Origin: Acidobacteriaceae bacterium
GTDB taxonomy: Bacteria; Acidobacteriota; Terriglobia; Terriglobales; Acidobacteriaceae
Direction: 5' to 3'
DNA: 64,000 nt
NCBI GenBank assembly: GCA_903642235.1
Contig: CAHJWL010000004.1
Location: 1 to 64,000 of the forward strand
Part shown: in pieces, positions 1-7,079 of the stretch
How positions within the stretch are numbered: the first letter of the stretch is position 1
Layout of the letters: each line of letters opens with the position of its first letter
Position numbers and translations under genes: made by a program
The notes under the pieces: model-generated
Databases searched by the model: none
The model's input: the letters and a program-made list of their open reading frames with translations, nothing else
Told to the model about the DNA's origin: nothing

Positions 1-2
1 TG

Positions 3-119
3 CTGGACGAGGAGCGGCGCTATTACCTGGAGCGCGAGATCGAGAAGGACCTGGTGCAGGTGCAGTGGGCGCCGCGGGTCAACGTCTCGGCCCGCACCGG
101 CCGGCACATGGAGCGGCTG
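3..119 (+). pseudogene. der: Fragment of Der (EngA) GTPase, truncated at both sides
   Basis: Frame 3 gives 39 residues, including [18 protein letters not shown], that match the end of the second G domain of Der, with the G5 SA[RK] motif. Der is a tandem-GTPase 50S ribosome assembly factor. After codon 117-119 the Der sequence stops and the plus strand becomes the antisense of the FmdE-like gene, so the KH-like C-terminal domain (about 120 residues) is missing. The wording, especially the [13 protein letters not shown] stretch, is like actinobacterial Der rather than acidobacterial Der, judged from memory. It is either a chimeric assembly edge or a small foreign insertion. It is not a working gene here. 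Confidence 0.75.
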
Positions 120-769
120 GCGGGGTCGGCACAGCCGCGGCAGAGAGCTCGGGCGGGGGCGTCGGAGTCAGGCGTGAGGGTGAAGCGGTCGAAGTTGATG
201 CCTTCGCCGCAGACCGAGCAGGTGACGCGGGCGCCGCGGAAGCCGGGGAACTCGGAGGGTGGGAGATGGACCGAGACCCACTGGGCGGCGAAGAGGTCGC
301 GGTCGGGGAGATCGCGGTAGGCGCGCATCTGCTGCTGATTTTTGTCGGTGAATGGGGCGCCGTCGGCGTCCGTGGGGAAGAGCTCGCGGGCGCGGTCTTT
401 GGAGGACTCAAGGGCGACGAGGCGGAGGGCGCGGAAGTGGTCGGGTGCCCCGCCCATCTCGGCGGGCGGGATGGGGCGGGCGAGGTCGAGGAAGGTGGCG
501 GCCATCTTGCCCCAGTCGCGGAGTTTAAGGGCGCGCTTGCCGACGCGGCAGCCAGTGACGACGGCGATAGCGTCGGTGGCGCAGCGATCGATCTCGACGA
601 AGGTGACGAGGCGTTTGCGGTCGGGGCTTTGTTTGGAGCGAGGGTCGTGAATGTCAAGGATGCGGCAGGCGAGGACGGCCATGCGGACGCCAAGGATTTG
701 GCCGGCGCAGAGATGGCCGTGGGCGAGCTCGGCGTCGTGGAGGAGGGTGTCGAGCTCGGCGGTGGGCAT
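23..769 (-). CDS. FmdE-like protein with C-terminal zinc ribbon; 3' end possibly artefactual
   Basis: The 248-aa product has the FmdE family signature near the N terminus ([15 protein letters not shown], residues ~17-31), with the conserved His and Cys expected to bind metal, then a C-terminal CSVCGE...CRGCA zinc-ribbon pair (~residues 183-214). FmdE was named from a formylmethanofuran dehydrogenase operon. In other bacteria it is a stand-alone protein of unclear role, probably metal-binding. The last ~34 codons are the antisense of the Der fragment, so the natural C terminus probably ended soon after the second CxxC. There is no Shine-Dalgarno; a TACCAT box lies 6 nt before the ATG. Confident for family, not for function. 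Confidence 0.75.
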   Translation of the reverse strand: MPTAELDTLLHDAELAHGHLCAGQILGVRMAVLACRILDIHDPRSKQSPDRKRLVTFVEIDRCATDAIAVVTGCRVGKRALKLRDWGKMAATFLDLARPIPPAEMGGAPDHFRALRLVALESSKDRARELFPTDADGAPFTDKNQQQMRAYRDLPDRDLFAAQWVSVHLPPSEFPGFRGARVTCSVCGEGINFDRFTLTPDSDAPARALCRGCADPASRSMCRPVRAETLTRGAHCTCTRSFSISRSR

Positions 770-775
770 GGGGTG

Positions 776-781
776 ATGGTA
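776..781 (-). promoter_or_regulatory. Putative -10 box (TACCAT), leaderless start
   Basis: TACCAT lies 6 nt upstream of the ATG of the FmdE-like gene, and no Shine-Dalgarno is visible. This spacing would put the transcription start at or next to the ATG. No good -35 hexamer is seen. Confidence 0.4.
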
Positions 782-860
782 CGCCGGTGAGGGGGGATGG
801 GATGATAGGCGGGAACGGAAGGATGTGGCGCGTGCGGGGCTGGGCCGCGAGGCCTGGGGT

Positions 861-896
861 TAGAAAAGCAGATCCCTACGGGATGACAACCAAAGG
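861..896 (+). repeat. Dispersed REP-like repeat, copy 1
   Basis: Contains AGCAGATCCCTACGGGATGA followed by CAACCAAAGG. The ATCCC-TAC-GGGAT core can form a short hairpin. It lies in the ~295-nt gene-free stretch between the FmdE-like and YqaE-like genes, which holds nothing else recognisable beyond a short direct repeat of GGGCGGGCGGACTGCGCTGG (about 896-951). Confidence 0.8.
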
Positions 897-1064
897 GGCG
901 GGCGGACTGCGCTGGCTGCGACGGAACGGTAGGGGGCGGGCGGACTGCGCTGGCTGCGAATGGGAATGGTAGGGGGGCGGTTGGCTGCGCTCGGGAACGC
1001 CGCCGCGTAGGGTCCTGCGGCCGGCGGCCGGGGCTGCGGAAGGGTATGGGGCTGCTGGCGGTAG

Positions 1065-1259
1065 TTAGCTGGTGCGGGTGACTATGCGGCGGATCTTCTG
1101 GTCGGTTTTGTACTGACTGATGGCGTAGACGGCCCAGATAGTGGCGGGGATCCAGCCGAGGAGGGTGAGCTGGAGGATGAGGCAGATGACGCCGGCGATG
1201 GGGCGGCCGATGGTGAAGAAGGTGAGCCAGGGAAGAAGAAAGGCGATCAGCAGGCGCAT
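1065..1259 (-). CDS. YqaE/Pmp3 family membrane protein
   Basis: A 64-aa protein with two hydrophobic segments (residues ~3-25 and ~28-47) around the family motif GRPIAGVICLILQLTLLGWI and a charged tail with SQYKTDQK. Pmp3/YqaE proteolipids sit in the inner membrane and are linked to membrane potential and salt or stress tolerance in other organisms; the biochemical role is not settled. The ATG is 5 nt downstream of the stop of the zinc-ribbon gene, so the two are probably co-transcribed. Confidence 0.85.
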   Translation of the reverse strand: MRLLIAFLLPWLTFFTIGRPIAGVICLILQLTLLGWIPATIWAVYAISQYKTDQKIRRIVTRTS

Positions 1260-1264
1260 GCGGG

Positions 1265-1501
1265 CTACTCTCCTGCAGCTTTGACGAGGTTGAGGTCGGA
1301 TCCGTCGCAGGATTCTGTGACAAGGCAGCGAGATCTTGCGAGAAGGGCGCGGGTGCGGCCGCAGGCGGGGCAGGCGCGGCCCTTGCGATGGAGGATCTTC
1401 GAGACGAGGAAGACTTTGCCGCAGGCGAAGCAGGGGATGGCGGCGGTGTCGCCGTACCAGTCTTCGTTAAGGGCGAGATTTTGCTTGTTGAGTTCGCGCA
1501 A
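1265..1501 (-). CDS. Small zinc-ribbon protein
   Basis: A 78-aa product with two Cys pairs, CFACGK and CPACGR, spaced about 22 residues apart: a typical treble-clef or zinc-ribbon arrangement. I chose TTG at 1501 because GGAG lies 7 nt upstream; longer readings run into the repeat array and give nonsense. It is first of a probable two-gene unit with the YqaE-like gene. The function is not recognised; a nucleic-acid or protein contact role would be a guess from the zinc ribbon alone. Confidence 0.65.
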   Translation of the reverse strand: MRELNKQNLALNEDWYGDTAAIPCFACGKVFLVSKILHRKGRACPACGRTRALLARSRCLVTESCDGSDLNLVKAAGE

Positions 1502-1660
1502 GGAGGAGCTCCGTGGAAAGTGTAGCGGAGTGGGTTTGCGGGAGATGTGGAGAGAAAGGCGAGATGCGGGGGCTCTCCGCTGCGGCCTTCGGTCGAGATG
1601 ACGGCGGAGTAGCGGGTTGCATCTGCTCAACCGAGTGTTCTTGGTCATGCAGGCGTTTCC

Positions 1661-1698
1661 GGTAGAAAAGCAGATCCCTACGGGATGACAACAAAAGG
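1661..1698 (+). repeat. Dispersed REP-like repeat, copy 2
   Basis: GGTAGAAAAGCAGATCCC and the following CTACGGGATGACAACAAAAGG; inside tandem unit 1. Confidence 0.8.
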
Positions 1699-1769
1699 CT
1701 GGTGCTGTGGAGTGGTGGCTGAGGCTGGTGCTGCTCAACCGAGTGTTCTTGGTCATGCGAGGCGTTCCC

Positions 1770-1807
1770 GGTAGAGAAGCAGATCCCTACGGGATGACAA
1801 CAAAAGG
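1770..1807 (+). repeat. Dispersed REP-like repeat, copy 3
   Basis: Same core as copy 1 with GTAGAGAAG at the left; inside tandem unit 2. Confidence 0.8.
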
Positions 1808-1878
1808 CTGGTGCTGTGGAGTGGAGGTTCAGGCTGGTGCTGCTCAACCGAGTGTTCTTGGTCATGCGGGCGTTCCCG

Positions 1879-1915
1879 GTAGAGAAGCAGATCCCTACGG
1901 GATGACAACAAAAGG
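1879..1915 (+). repeat. Dispersed REP-like repeat, copy 4
   Basis: Same core and left flank as copy 3; inside tandem unit 3. Confidence 0.8.
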
Positions 1916-1978
1916 CTGGTGCTGTGGAGTGGTGGTTGAGGTTGGTGCTGTGGAGTCTTTGGAGTCTCTGCTGTGGGC

Positions 1979-2740
1979 TTAGTCGTCGTCGTTGTCGCCC
2001 TCTTCGATGAGGGAGGTGGCGCCGACGACGTCGAAGGTGACGGGGTCGCCGGCGGTTGGCTGGACCGTGGCGCGCATGGGGAGTCGCTGCCATTTAGCGG
2101 GGGTGCAGACGGGGCCGGCGTGATCGGGCTGGGGCCAGCGGCCGATGGCGCGCTGGGCGACGGCTTTGCGGGTGCCGGCCTGGGCGACGACGGCGACGAG
2201 GGTGCCGACGCCTTCGGATTTTGCGGAGCGGCTGGTGCTGGCGGTGTTGCCGGCGCCCTCAGACTTGCTGGAGCGGCTAGTGGCGGCGGTGGTGCCGCAG
2301 TAGGCGGCGTAGTCGCGGAACCAGATGGCGTCCGAGACGGCGGCGTCGAAGTCGGGCAGATGCAGGGCGGTGATGTGGCCGGTGGTGCGATCGACGACGA
2401 TCCAGGAGGCGGGCTGCCAAACCCAGCGCTCGCCGGGGTCGTTGGGGAGGGCGTCGTTGATGTGGAGAGCGCGGCGGATGGCGAAAGAACGGTCGGAGAT
2501 GTTGTGGAGCTCGCCGACGGTCCACTCTTTCTGTTTGCTGTCGACGAAGAGGGGGCGGATTTTGAGGGTGGAGCTGTCGTCGTCTTTGCTGTCGGGCGTG
2601 CTGAAGGCGGGAGTGTACGGGACCTTGTGCATGGGGCCGAGGGTGACGGTGTGGACCTTGGGGGCTTTGGGTGCGGCGGCGACTCCGCTGGCTGCTGCGA
2701 GGAGCGGGAGAGCGAACGTGACGGAGCGGAGCTGGCGCAC
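1979..2740 (-). CDS. Secreted hypothetical protein, acidic C terminus
   Basis: I do not recognise the family. GTG at 2740 is chosen because GAGG lies just upstream and the product then starts with a clean signal peptide (MRQLRSVTFALPLLAAASGV, Ala-rich cleavage region). The mature ~230 aa is predicted periplasmic or extracytoplasmic, rich in Trp and Asp in the middle (around the WQPASWIVVDRTTGH motif). It has an imperfect internal repeat of SRS-KSEG-G type near residues 160-180 and ends in GDNDDD. A longer in-frame reading to 2995 exists but its extension looks non-coding. Confidence 0.6.
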   Translation of the reverse strand: MRQLRSVTFALPLLAAASGVAAAPKAPKVHTVTLGPMHKVPYTPAFSTPDSKDDDSSTLKIRPLFVDSKQKEWTVGELHNISDRSFAIRRALHINDALPNDPGERWVWQPASWIVVDRTTGHITALHLPDFDAAVSDAIWFRDYAAYCGTTAATSRSSKSEGAGNTASTSRSAKSEGVGTLVAVVAQAGTRKAVAQRAIGRWPQPDHAGPVCTPAKWQRLPMRATVQPTAGDPVTFDVVGATSLIEEGDNDDD

Positions 2741-3108
2741 GGAGATCCTCAAGATGCGGAAGTGGCTGTGGTCAGAGTAGGCAGAGCGAGGACGAGGAGC
2801 GATACGACTTTGGCGGCAGGAGGAAACTGCCCTTGGCAATTTGGTGCGCGGACGGTACAACGAGCAAGGCCGGGGGAAGATGGAAGTTCCTGCTGTGAGG
2901 TGGGTGGAAGTTTCCGGGTGGGATGAAAGGATTGCGCGCGGGACGGGAGCCCATCTCGATTCCTCCCCAGATAGTTCTCGGCGGAAGTGGCGCAATCCCC
3001 CGCCGGTAGTATGGTGGAAGCAATGAGTGTGCGGCCTGTGCGCCCCGCGCGCACGGCCACAATGAGCGCGAACTATTTTCGAAGAAGACAGGAAGGATAC
3101 AAAGAGCT
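2741..3108. other. Gene-free stretch, divergent upstream region
   Basis: This ~370-nt region lies between the divergently read secreted protein and bactofilin. Open frames exist on both strands but none has convincing composition, start or family. It presumably holds both promoters; I cannot place them with confidence. Confidence 0.5.
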
Positions 3109-3672
3109 ATGTGGAAACCGAATCAGCCCGGCAGCGGAACTCCGACGACCCCATCGACACCGGAGCCGGTGCGCCCCGCGGCGTCGCCGAGCACGTTTGA
3201 AGCAAATGCAGCACGACCGGCTACGCCAGCACCAACTGGCCCCACATCCCCAAGCGCGGCGGCAGCGACCGGCGAGCAGGCGACGATCGGCAAGAGCCTG
3301 ATTGTGAAGGGCGAGCTGACCGGCTCGGAGTCGCTCTACATTGACGGCAAGGTCGAAGGCGCGATCAATCTGCCGGGCAACCGGGTAACGGTCGGCCGCA
3401 ATGGCCAGGTTGCGGCAAACATCGTGGCGCGTGAGGTTGTGGTTCTCGGGAAGGTGCGCGGCAACTGCCAGGCGAGCGATCGTGTGGATATTCGCAGCGA
3501 AGGCTCGCTGACCGGAGACGTGATCGCGGCGCGCATCTCGATCGAGGACGGCGCGTTCTTCAAGGGCGGTATCGATATTCGCAAGCCGGGCTCGATGGAC
3601 AGCAAGGGTGCGGATGCGGCAAAGACTGGTTCCCCGGTGAGCACGCCAGAGCCGGTTGCGACCACCGTTTAG
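3109..3672 (+). CDS. Bactofilin (polymer-forming cytoskeletal protein)
   Basis: A 187-aa protein. A Pro/Thr/Ala-rich disordered N-terminal tail (1-55) is followed by the bactofilin beta-helix core (~58-160), with short repeating strands such as KSLIVKGELTGSESLYIDGK and a regular G-x-V/I pattern, then a disordered C-terminal tail. Bactofilins self-assemble without nucleotide into filaments at the inner membrane and are used for cell shape, polarity or envelope positioning. ATG at 3109 with GGAAGGA upstream. It is monocistronic and followed by a strong hairpin. Confidence 0.9.
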   Translation: MWKPNQPGSGTPTTPSTPEPVRPAASPSTFEANAARPATPAPTGPTSPSAAAATGEQATIGKSLIVKGELTGSESLYIDGKVEGAINLPGNRVTVGRNGQVAANIVAREVVVLGKVRGNCQASDRVDIRSEGSLTGDVIAARISIEDGAFFKGGIDIRKPGSMDSKGADAAKTGSPVSTPEPVATTV

Positions 3673-3694
3673 TTTGTAACTTTCGTTGTCTTTC

Positions 3695-3732
3695 CAGCGG
3701 AAAGCCCCGGTTTATGCCGGGGCTTTCCGCTG
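3695..3732 (+). terminator. Hairpin downstream of bactofilin
   Basis: Perfect 16-bp stem (CAGCGGAAAGCCCCGG with its complement) and a 6-nt TTTATG loop. No clear T-run follows, so it may terminate poorly or act mainly as a 3' stabiliser. Confidence 0.75.
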
Positions 3733-3825
3733 TGCGTCGTGGCGTCGGATGGGGATAGGATCTCGTGCCACGATCGCCGACTGTCGATGGGATTTCCGAT
3801 GTCTCCGGATGTGTTACAGGCTTGG

Positions 3826-4326
3826 TTACAAGTTTCCAGCCGGCGAGCTTTCGAGCAGAGTAAGCACCTGCTGGGCGTGGCCTTCGGGTTTTACGTTCTC
3901 GAAGGTGTGAAGCAGGCGCTGCTCGCCCTGGGCGTCGGCAGCGGCGATGAGGAAGGTTGTGCGGGCGACGCCTTTGACGAGCTTGCCGTACATGTTTTTG
4001 GGCTTGATGAGGTCGAAGGCGTTGCAGACCGTCTCGTCGGCATCGGCGAGGAGCGGGTAGGGGAGGTTGTACTTCTCCTCAAACTTCTTCTGAGCCTTGA
4101 CGGTGTCGCGGGAGATGCCGAGGACGGTGATGCCTTTCGATTGGAAGAGCTCGAAGGCATCGCGAAAGCCGCAGGATTCTATGGTGCAGCCGGGGGTGTC
4201 GGCGCGCGGGTAGAAGAAGAGGACGACCGGGGTGTTCTTGTAGTCGGCGAGAGAGCGCGACGTTCCGTTCTGGTCGGGGAGGGTGAAGTTTTTGACGAGG
4301 TCGCCGGGGTTGCGGGGTGCGGACAT
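3826..4326 (-). CDS. bcp: Thioredoxin-dependent peroxiredoxin, BCP/PrxQ type
   Basis: A 166-aa protein with the PrxQ active site RADTPGCTIESCGFRD: peroxidatic Cys47 and resolving Cys52 five residues later, the usual intramolecular arrangement. It reduces hydrogen and alkyl peroxides in the cytoplasm with electrons from thioredoxin. The VVLFFYP strand before the active site and GISRDTVKAQKKF after it fit the thioredoxin fold. Length is normal for the family. ATG at 4326 is preceded by AAAGGCG. Confidence 0.93.
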   Translation of the reverse strand: MSAPRNPGDLVKNFTLPDQNGTSRSLADYKNTPVVLFFYPRADTPGCTIESCGFRDAFELFQSKGITVLGISRDTVKAQKKFEEKYNLPYPLLADADETVCNAFDLIKPKNMYGKLVKGVARTTFLIAAADAQGEQRLLHTFENVKPEGHAQQVLTLLESSPAGNL

Positions 4327-4398
4327 GGGTGCGCCTTTCTGGGTCGTGGGAGGGAGAAGCGGGTCCCTTCACTTCGGTCGGGATGCTGTTTTGCGTCA

Positions 4399-4430
4399 GG
4401 AAAGCAGATCCCTACGGGATGACAACAAAA
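4399..4430 (+). repeat. Dispersed REP-like repeat, copy 5
   Basis: Core AGCAGATCCCTACGGGATGA with CAACAAAA. Sits between bcp and fabD, next to a degenerate TTCGGTCGGGATG motif often seen beside this repeat. Confidence 0.8.
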
Positions 4431-4489
4431 AGCTGCAGGCACTGAGTACTCAGACGTCATTGAGTACCAAAGCATAGAGGCCGGCAACG

Positions 4490-5596
4490 TTACATGGCGG
4501 CGAGGGCGGCGAGAGTTTTTTCGAGGGAGGCTGCGTCTTCGACGTTGAGGGCGGTTTGGGTGCGGTCGATTTGACGGAGGAGGCCGGAGAGGACGCGACC
4601 GGGGCCGATCTCGATGAAGGGAGTGGCGGCTTCGCGAAGCAGCAGGCCGATGCAGTCGACCCAGCGGACGGGGGCGGTGACCTGACGGATAAGGCAGTCG
4701 CGGGCGTCGGCCGAGCGGGTGATGCAGCGGGCGTCGACGTTGGCAATGACGGGGTAGGCGGGGTCCTGGAAGGCGATGGACTCGAGGTCGGTAGAAAGGC
4801 GCTCCTGCGCGGGCTTCATGAGGGAGCAGTGGAAGGGCGCGGAGACCTGGAGCATGACGGTGCGCTTGGCACCGGCGGCCTTGCAGAGCTCGGCGGCGCG
4901 GGTGACAGCGGCGAAGGCGCCGGAGATGACGGTCTGGTCGGGCGAGTTGAGATTGGCAGGAGAGACGATGGAGCCGGTGGAGGTGGCGGCGTGGGCCATG
5001 CTGACGGGATTGACGGTGGCATCGGAGGTGACGGACTGCGCGCTGGCGGAGTCGGCGAGGGGTGCATCGGCGTGGGCTTCGGCAGCGGAGTCAGTGGCGG
5101 TGTCGGACTTGATCTGATCACCGATCTGGTCGGCGAGCTCGTCCATGGCCTGGCCGCAGAGGTCGTTGATCTGATCGGAGGGGAGGCCGAGGATGGCGGC
5201 CATGGCTCCCTCGCCCGAGGGGACGGCCTCCTGCATGTAGCGGCCGCGGTTTCGAACGATGCGGACGGCGTCGCCGAAGGGAAGGGTGCCGGCGATGACG
5301 TAGGCGGAGTACTCCCCGAGGGAGTGGCCGGCGGCGAAGGAGGGCTTCAACTCGCCGAGCTTTTGCTCGAGAACGCGGGCGGCGGCGACCGAGACGGTGA
5401 GGATGGCGGGTTGGGTATTTTCAGTGAGTCTGAGGGTCTCGTCGGGGCCGTCAAAGATGACTTTGGAGAGGGGGAAGCCGAGGGCGTCATCGGCCTCTTC
5501 GAAGACGGCGCGAGCGGCGGGGAAGGTAGTGAAGAGATCGCGGCCCATGCCAACCGATTGCGAGCCCTGACCGGGGAAGAGGAAGGCTGGTTTCAT
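4490..5596 (-). CDS. fabD: Malonyl-CoA:ACP transacylase, with internal insertion
   Basis: A 368-aa FabD that loads malonate onto acyl carrier protein for fatty acid synthesis. Seen: the FPGQGSQSVGMG motif at the N terminus, the nucleophile elbow GHSLGEYS (Ser92), and APFHCSLM (catalytic His256). The usual length is ~310 aa. The extra ~60 residues are an Ala/Ser/Thr/Asp-rich, low-complexity insertion at ~147-209, just before the SPANLNSPDQTVISG strand, and should form a disordered surface loop. There are no other fab genes next to it. No Shine-Dalgarno; a TACCCT box lies 8 nt before the ATG. Confidence 0.93.
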   Translation of the reverse strand: MKPAFLFPGQGSQSVGMGRDLFTTFPAARAVFEEADDALGFPLSKVIFDGPDETLRLTENTQPAILTVSVAAARVLEQKLGELKPSFAAGHSLGEYSAYVIAGTLPFGDAVRIVRNRGRYMQEAVPSGEGAMAAILGLPSDQINDLCGQAMDELADQIGDQIKSDTATDSAAEAHADAPLADSASAQSVTSDATVNPVSMAHAATSTGSIVSPANLNSPDQTVISGAFAAVTRAAELCKAAGAKRTVMLQVSAPFHCSLMKPAQERLSTDLESIAFQDPAYPVIANVDARCITRSADARDCLIRQVTAPVRWVDCIGLLLREAATPFIEIGPGRVLSGLLRQIDRTQTALNVEDAASLEKTLAALAAM

Positions 5597-5604
5597 CTGG
5601 GTCT

Positions 5605-5610
5605 AGGGTA
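5605..5610 (-). promoter_or_regulatory. Putative -10 box (TACCCT) of fabD
   Basis: TACCCT is 8 nt before the fabD ATG, with no ribosome-binding site between. Consistent with a leaderless or near-leaderless transcript. Confidence 0.35.
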
Positions 5611-5702
5611 AATCAGGGAAGCAGGGCTGAGGGGACCGGCAGGGAGGTCGTTCGTGCGTGAGGCAAACAGAAGGCGAGACAGAATGCAAACAGACGGGCA
5701 AG

Positions 5703-5738
5703 GCAAAGCAGAAAGGCAGGGCAAAGCAGAAAGGCAGG
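5703..5738 (+). repeat. Two tandem copies of an 18-bp unit
   Basis: GCAAAGCAGAAAGGCAGG occurs twice head to tail (5703-5720 and 5721-5738) in the 215-nt gap upstream of fabD. Nothing else is seen in that gap. Confidence 0.85.
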
Positions 5739-5811
5739 ATCACAGGGCGGAACAAACGCAGGTCAGAGGACTGGTGTTGCGGGGGTCGCTGGTGCCCGGC
5801 GCAACGGGTTG

Positions 5812-6084
5812 CTAGATGCCGACGCCGAACTCCACGTCGCTGTTGTAGTCGCCGGCATGGGCGTAGAGATCGTATGGGGTGCGGCGTTTGAACTTATAGC
5901 GGCGGCGAAGCTCACGGCCGGCGATGAGGCCCAGACCTAAAGCACCGGCGCCGGCGGAGATCCAACCGAGGGTGACGAAGAAGGCGTTCGACTGCGACTC
6001 GCGGGTAGGGAGCGACTTCGCGAGAAGGGCCGGGATGTCTTCGAGTCTGGTGCCGAGGATTCGGAGCGTTCGAACGGACCTCAT
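5812..6084 (-). CDS. Small single-span membrane protein, unknown
   Basis: A 90-aa protein with no recognised family. There is one hydrophobic helix at ~35-57 (GWISAGAGALGLGLIAGREL) followed by a basic stretch (RRRYKFKRRTP), so the C terminus is probably cytoplasmic. The tail is acidic and aromatic. It lies 57 nt downstream of, and on the same strand as, the DUF4230 gene. A TATCAT box 7 nt before the ATG and the lack of a Shine-Dalgarno suggest it has its own leaderless transcript. Confidence 0.6.
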   Translation of the reverse strand: MRSVRTLRILGTRLEDIPALLAKSLPTRESQSNAFFVTLGWISAGAGALGLGLIAGRELRRRYKFKRRTPYDLYAHAGDYNSDVEFGVGI

Positions 6085-6091
6085 GAGGAGG

Positions 6092-6097
6092 ATGATA
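6092..6097 (-). promoter_or_regulatory. Putative -10 box (TATCAT), leaderless start
   Basis: TATCAT lies 7 nt before the ATG of the 90-aa membrane protein. A TTGCCA is found 19 nt further upstream and could be a -35. Confidence 0.45.
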
Positions 6098-6141
6098 GCG
6101 CAGACAGAGGCGGAGATGGCAACCGTGGGGAGGGACGGAAC

Positions 6142-6795
6142 TCAGGTGATATCGACCTGCTGAAAGCCGAGGCCGTAGAGAATGCTGGCGACAGTGGCGC
6201 GTGCGTTTTTTGTTGCGGCATCAAGGATGCCGTCATCGAGGGCGGCTTTTTGTAACTGGGCCTGGGCGCGCGCGCGTGTATCGGTTTCGAGGTTCTGATC
6301 GGCGGGGACGAGGAGGCCGGTGGAGCGGGCGTAGACGCGGGTGTGCTGGTTGTCGAGGGCAGTTGAGAAGAGCTCGGAGGGTGGGAGTGAGACGTGAATG
6401 GAGTGCGCGGCGGAGTCGATGCGAACGTCTTCGGGGCGGAGCTTCGCGAGATCGATGCCGGCGACGGACTGGCCGTGGACGATGAGCAGGAGGCGATCGC
6501 CAGCGAGAAGATCCGGCAGGACGAGGCTGGACCTGTTGCCTTCGACGACGGTGTCGAGCGAGTAGACGACGGTCTCAAGGCGCTGGAGGCGCTGGATCCT
6601 CCCGACGACGGTGGGGACGCTGGTATGAATAGTGGTGGTGCGGCCGGTGACGAGCGCGGCGAGGCGGGCGGGAAGGCCGGTGGTAGCGTGGCGCATGAAG
6701 ACGATGACGGCGGCGGCTCCGAGCAGGATAGAGAGCAGGACGGCGAAGAAGGGGCCAGAGGAGGAGGAGCGGCCGGAGTTGTACTGGGTGGTCAT
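6142..6795 (-). CDS. DUF4230 family membrane-anchored protein
   Basis: 217 aa from the ATG at 6795, chosen because CGAGGATC lies 9-12 nt upstream; an in-frame ATG at 6828 has no ribosome site. One N-terminal membrane helix (about residues 12-32, VLLSILLGAAAVIVFM) is followed by an extracytoplasmic DUF4230-type domain with the core LETVVYSLDTVVEG, GDRLLLIVHGQSVAGIDL, and a C-terminal helical region with repeated Ala (RARAQAQLQKAALDDG). The function of DUF4230 is not known to me. It is divergent to vapB, with the two starts 53 nt apart. Confidence 0.75.
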   Translation of the reverse strand: MTTQYNSGRSSSSGPFFAVLLSILLGAAAVIVFMRHATTGLPARLAALVTGRTTTIHTSVPTVVGRIQRLQRLETVVYSLDTVVEGNRSSLVLPDLLAGDRLLLIVHGQSVAGIDLAKLRPEDVRIDSAAHSIHVSLPPSELFSTALDNQHTRVYARSTGLLVPADQNLETDTRARAQAQLQKAALDDGILDAATKNARATVASILYGLGFQQVDIT

Positions 6796-6836
6796 GGATG
6801 TAATGATCCTCGGCCGGCTGGCTGCCATAAATATGG

Positions 6837-6842
6837 TAGCAT
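6837..6842 (+). promoter_or_regulatory. Putative -10 box (TAGCAT) of vapBC, leaderless start
   Basis: TAGCAT is exactly 6 nt before the vapB ATG and no Shine-Dalgarno is present. The same hexamer and spacing occur before alaC. Confidence 0.45.
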
Positions 6843-6848
6843 TCGCGC

Positions 6849-7079
6849 ATGCGGACGACGATTGATATTCCGGACGAGATGTATCGCGCGCTGAAGAGCC
6901 GGGCGGCGCTGGAGTCGAAGACGGTGAAGGAGTTGATCCTGCGCGGAGTCAAGGTGACTCTGGAGGTGAGAAAGCCACCGAAGGTGCGCCGTCTGAAGTT
7001 TCCTCTTATTACCTCAAAGCGACCTGGCTCTCTGGAGCTCGACAACAAGACAATTTATGATCTTATCGATTTTCCCTGA
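6849..7079 (+). CDS. vapB: VapB-type antitoxin
   Basis: A 76-aa protein with an N-terminal ribbon-helix-helix start (MRTTIDIPDEMYRALKSRAA) typical of DNA-binding antitoxins, a middle linker, and a C-terminal tail (ELDNKTIYDLIDFP) of the kind that wraps into the toxin active site. It should bind VapC and repress its own operon. The last 23 nt overlap the vapC start, so translation is coupled. The family call rests on the fold pattern and the adjacent PIN toxin. Confidence 0.8.
   Translation: MRTTIDIPDEMYRALKSRAALESKTVKELILRGVKVTLEVRKPPKVRRLKFPLITSKRPGSLELDNKTIYDLIDFP

Larger units (their letters stand above)
1624..1946 (+). repeat. Tandem array of three ~108-bp units
   Basis: Three near-identical units begin at TGCTCAACCGAGTGTTCTTG (1624, 1732, 1841). 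Each ends with GGCTGGTGCTGTGGAGTGG and contains one copy of the dispersed hairpin repeat. Differences are a few point changes and one indel. The array fills most of the ~480-nt gene-free stretch between the zinc-ribbon gene and the next gene. All reading frames through it are artefacts. Confidence 0.9.

Noticed and set aside
79..1323. Long minus-strand frame of 414 codons across the FmdE-like and YqaE-like genes
   Set aside because: It is Pro/Ser/Ala/Arg-rich, out of frame with two recognisable genes, and results from high GC.
1624..1946. CRISPR-like look of regular repeats
   Set aside because: Units are contiguous at ~108 bp with no variable spacers, and no cas genes are near.
1467..2093. 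Frame containing repeated CHPVGICFSTGNA peptides
   Set aside because: It is a translation of the 108-bp repeats in reverse and has no start signal or family.
2749..3062. Minus-strand frames upstream of bactofilin
   Set aside because: No ribosome site, odd composition, and they overlap each other; treated as non-coding.
4556..5611. 351-codon plus-strand frame
   Set aside because: Antisense shadow of fabD, Gly/Asp/Glu/Val-rich with no motif.
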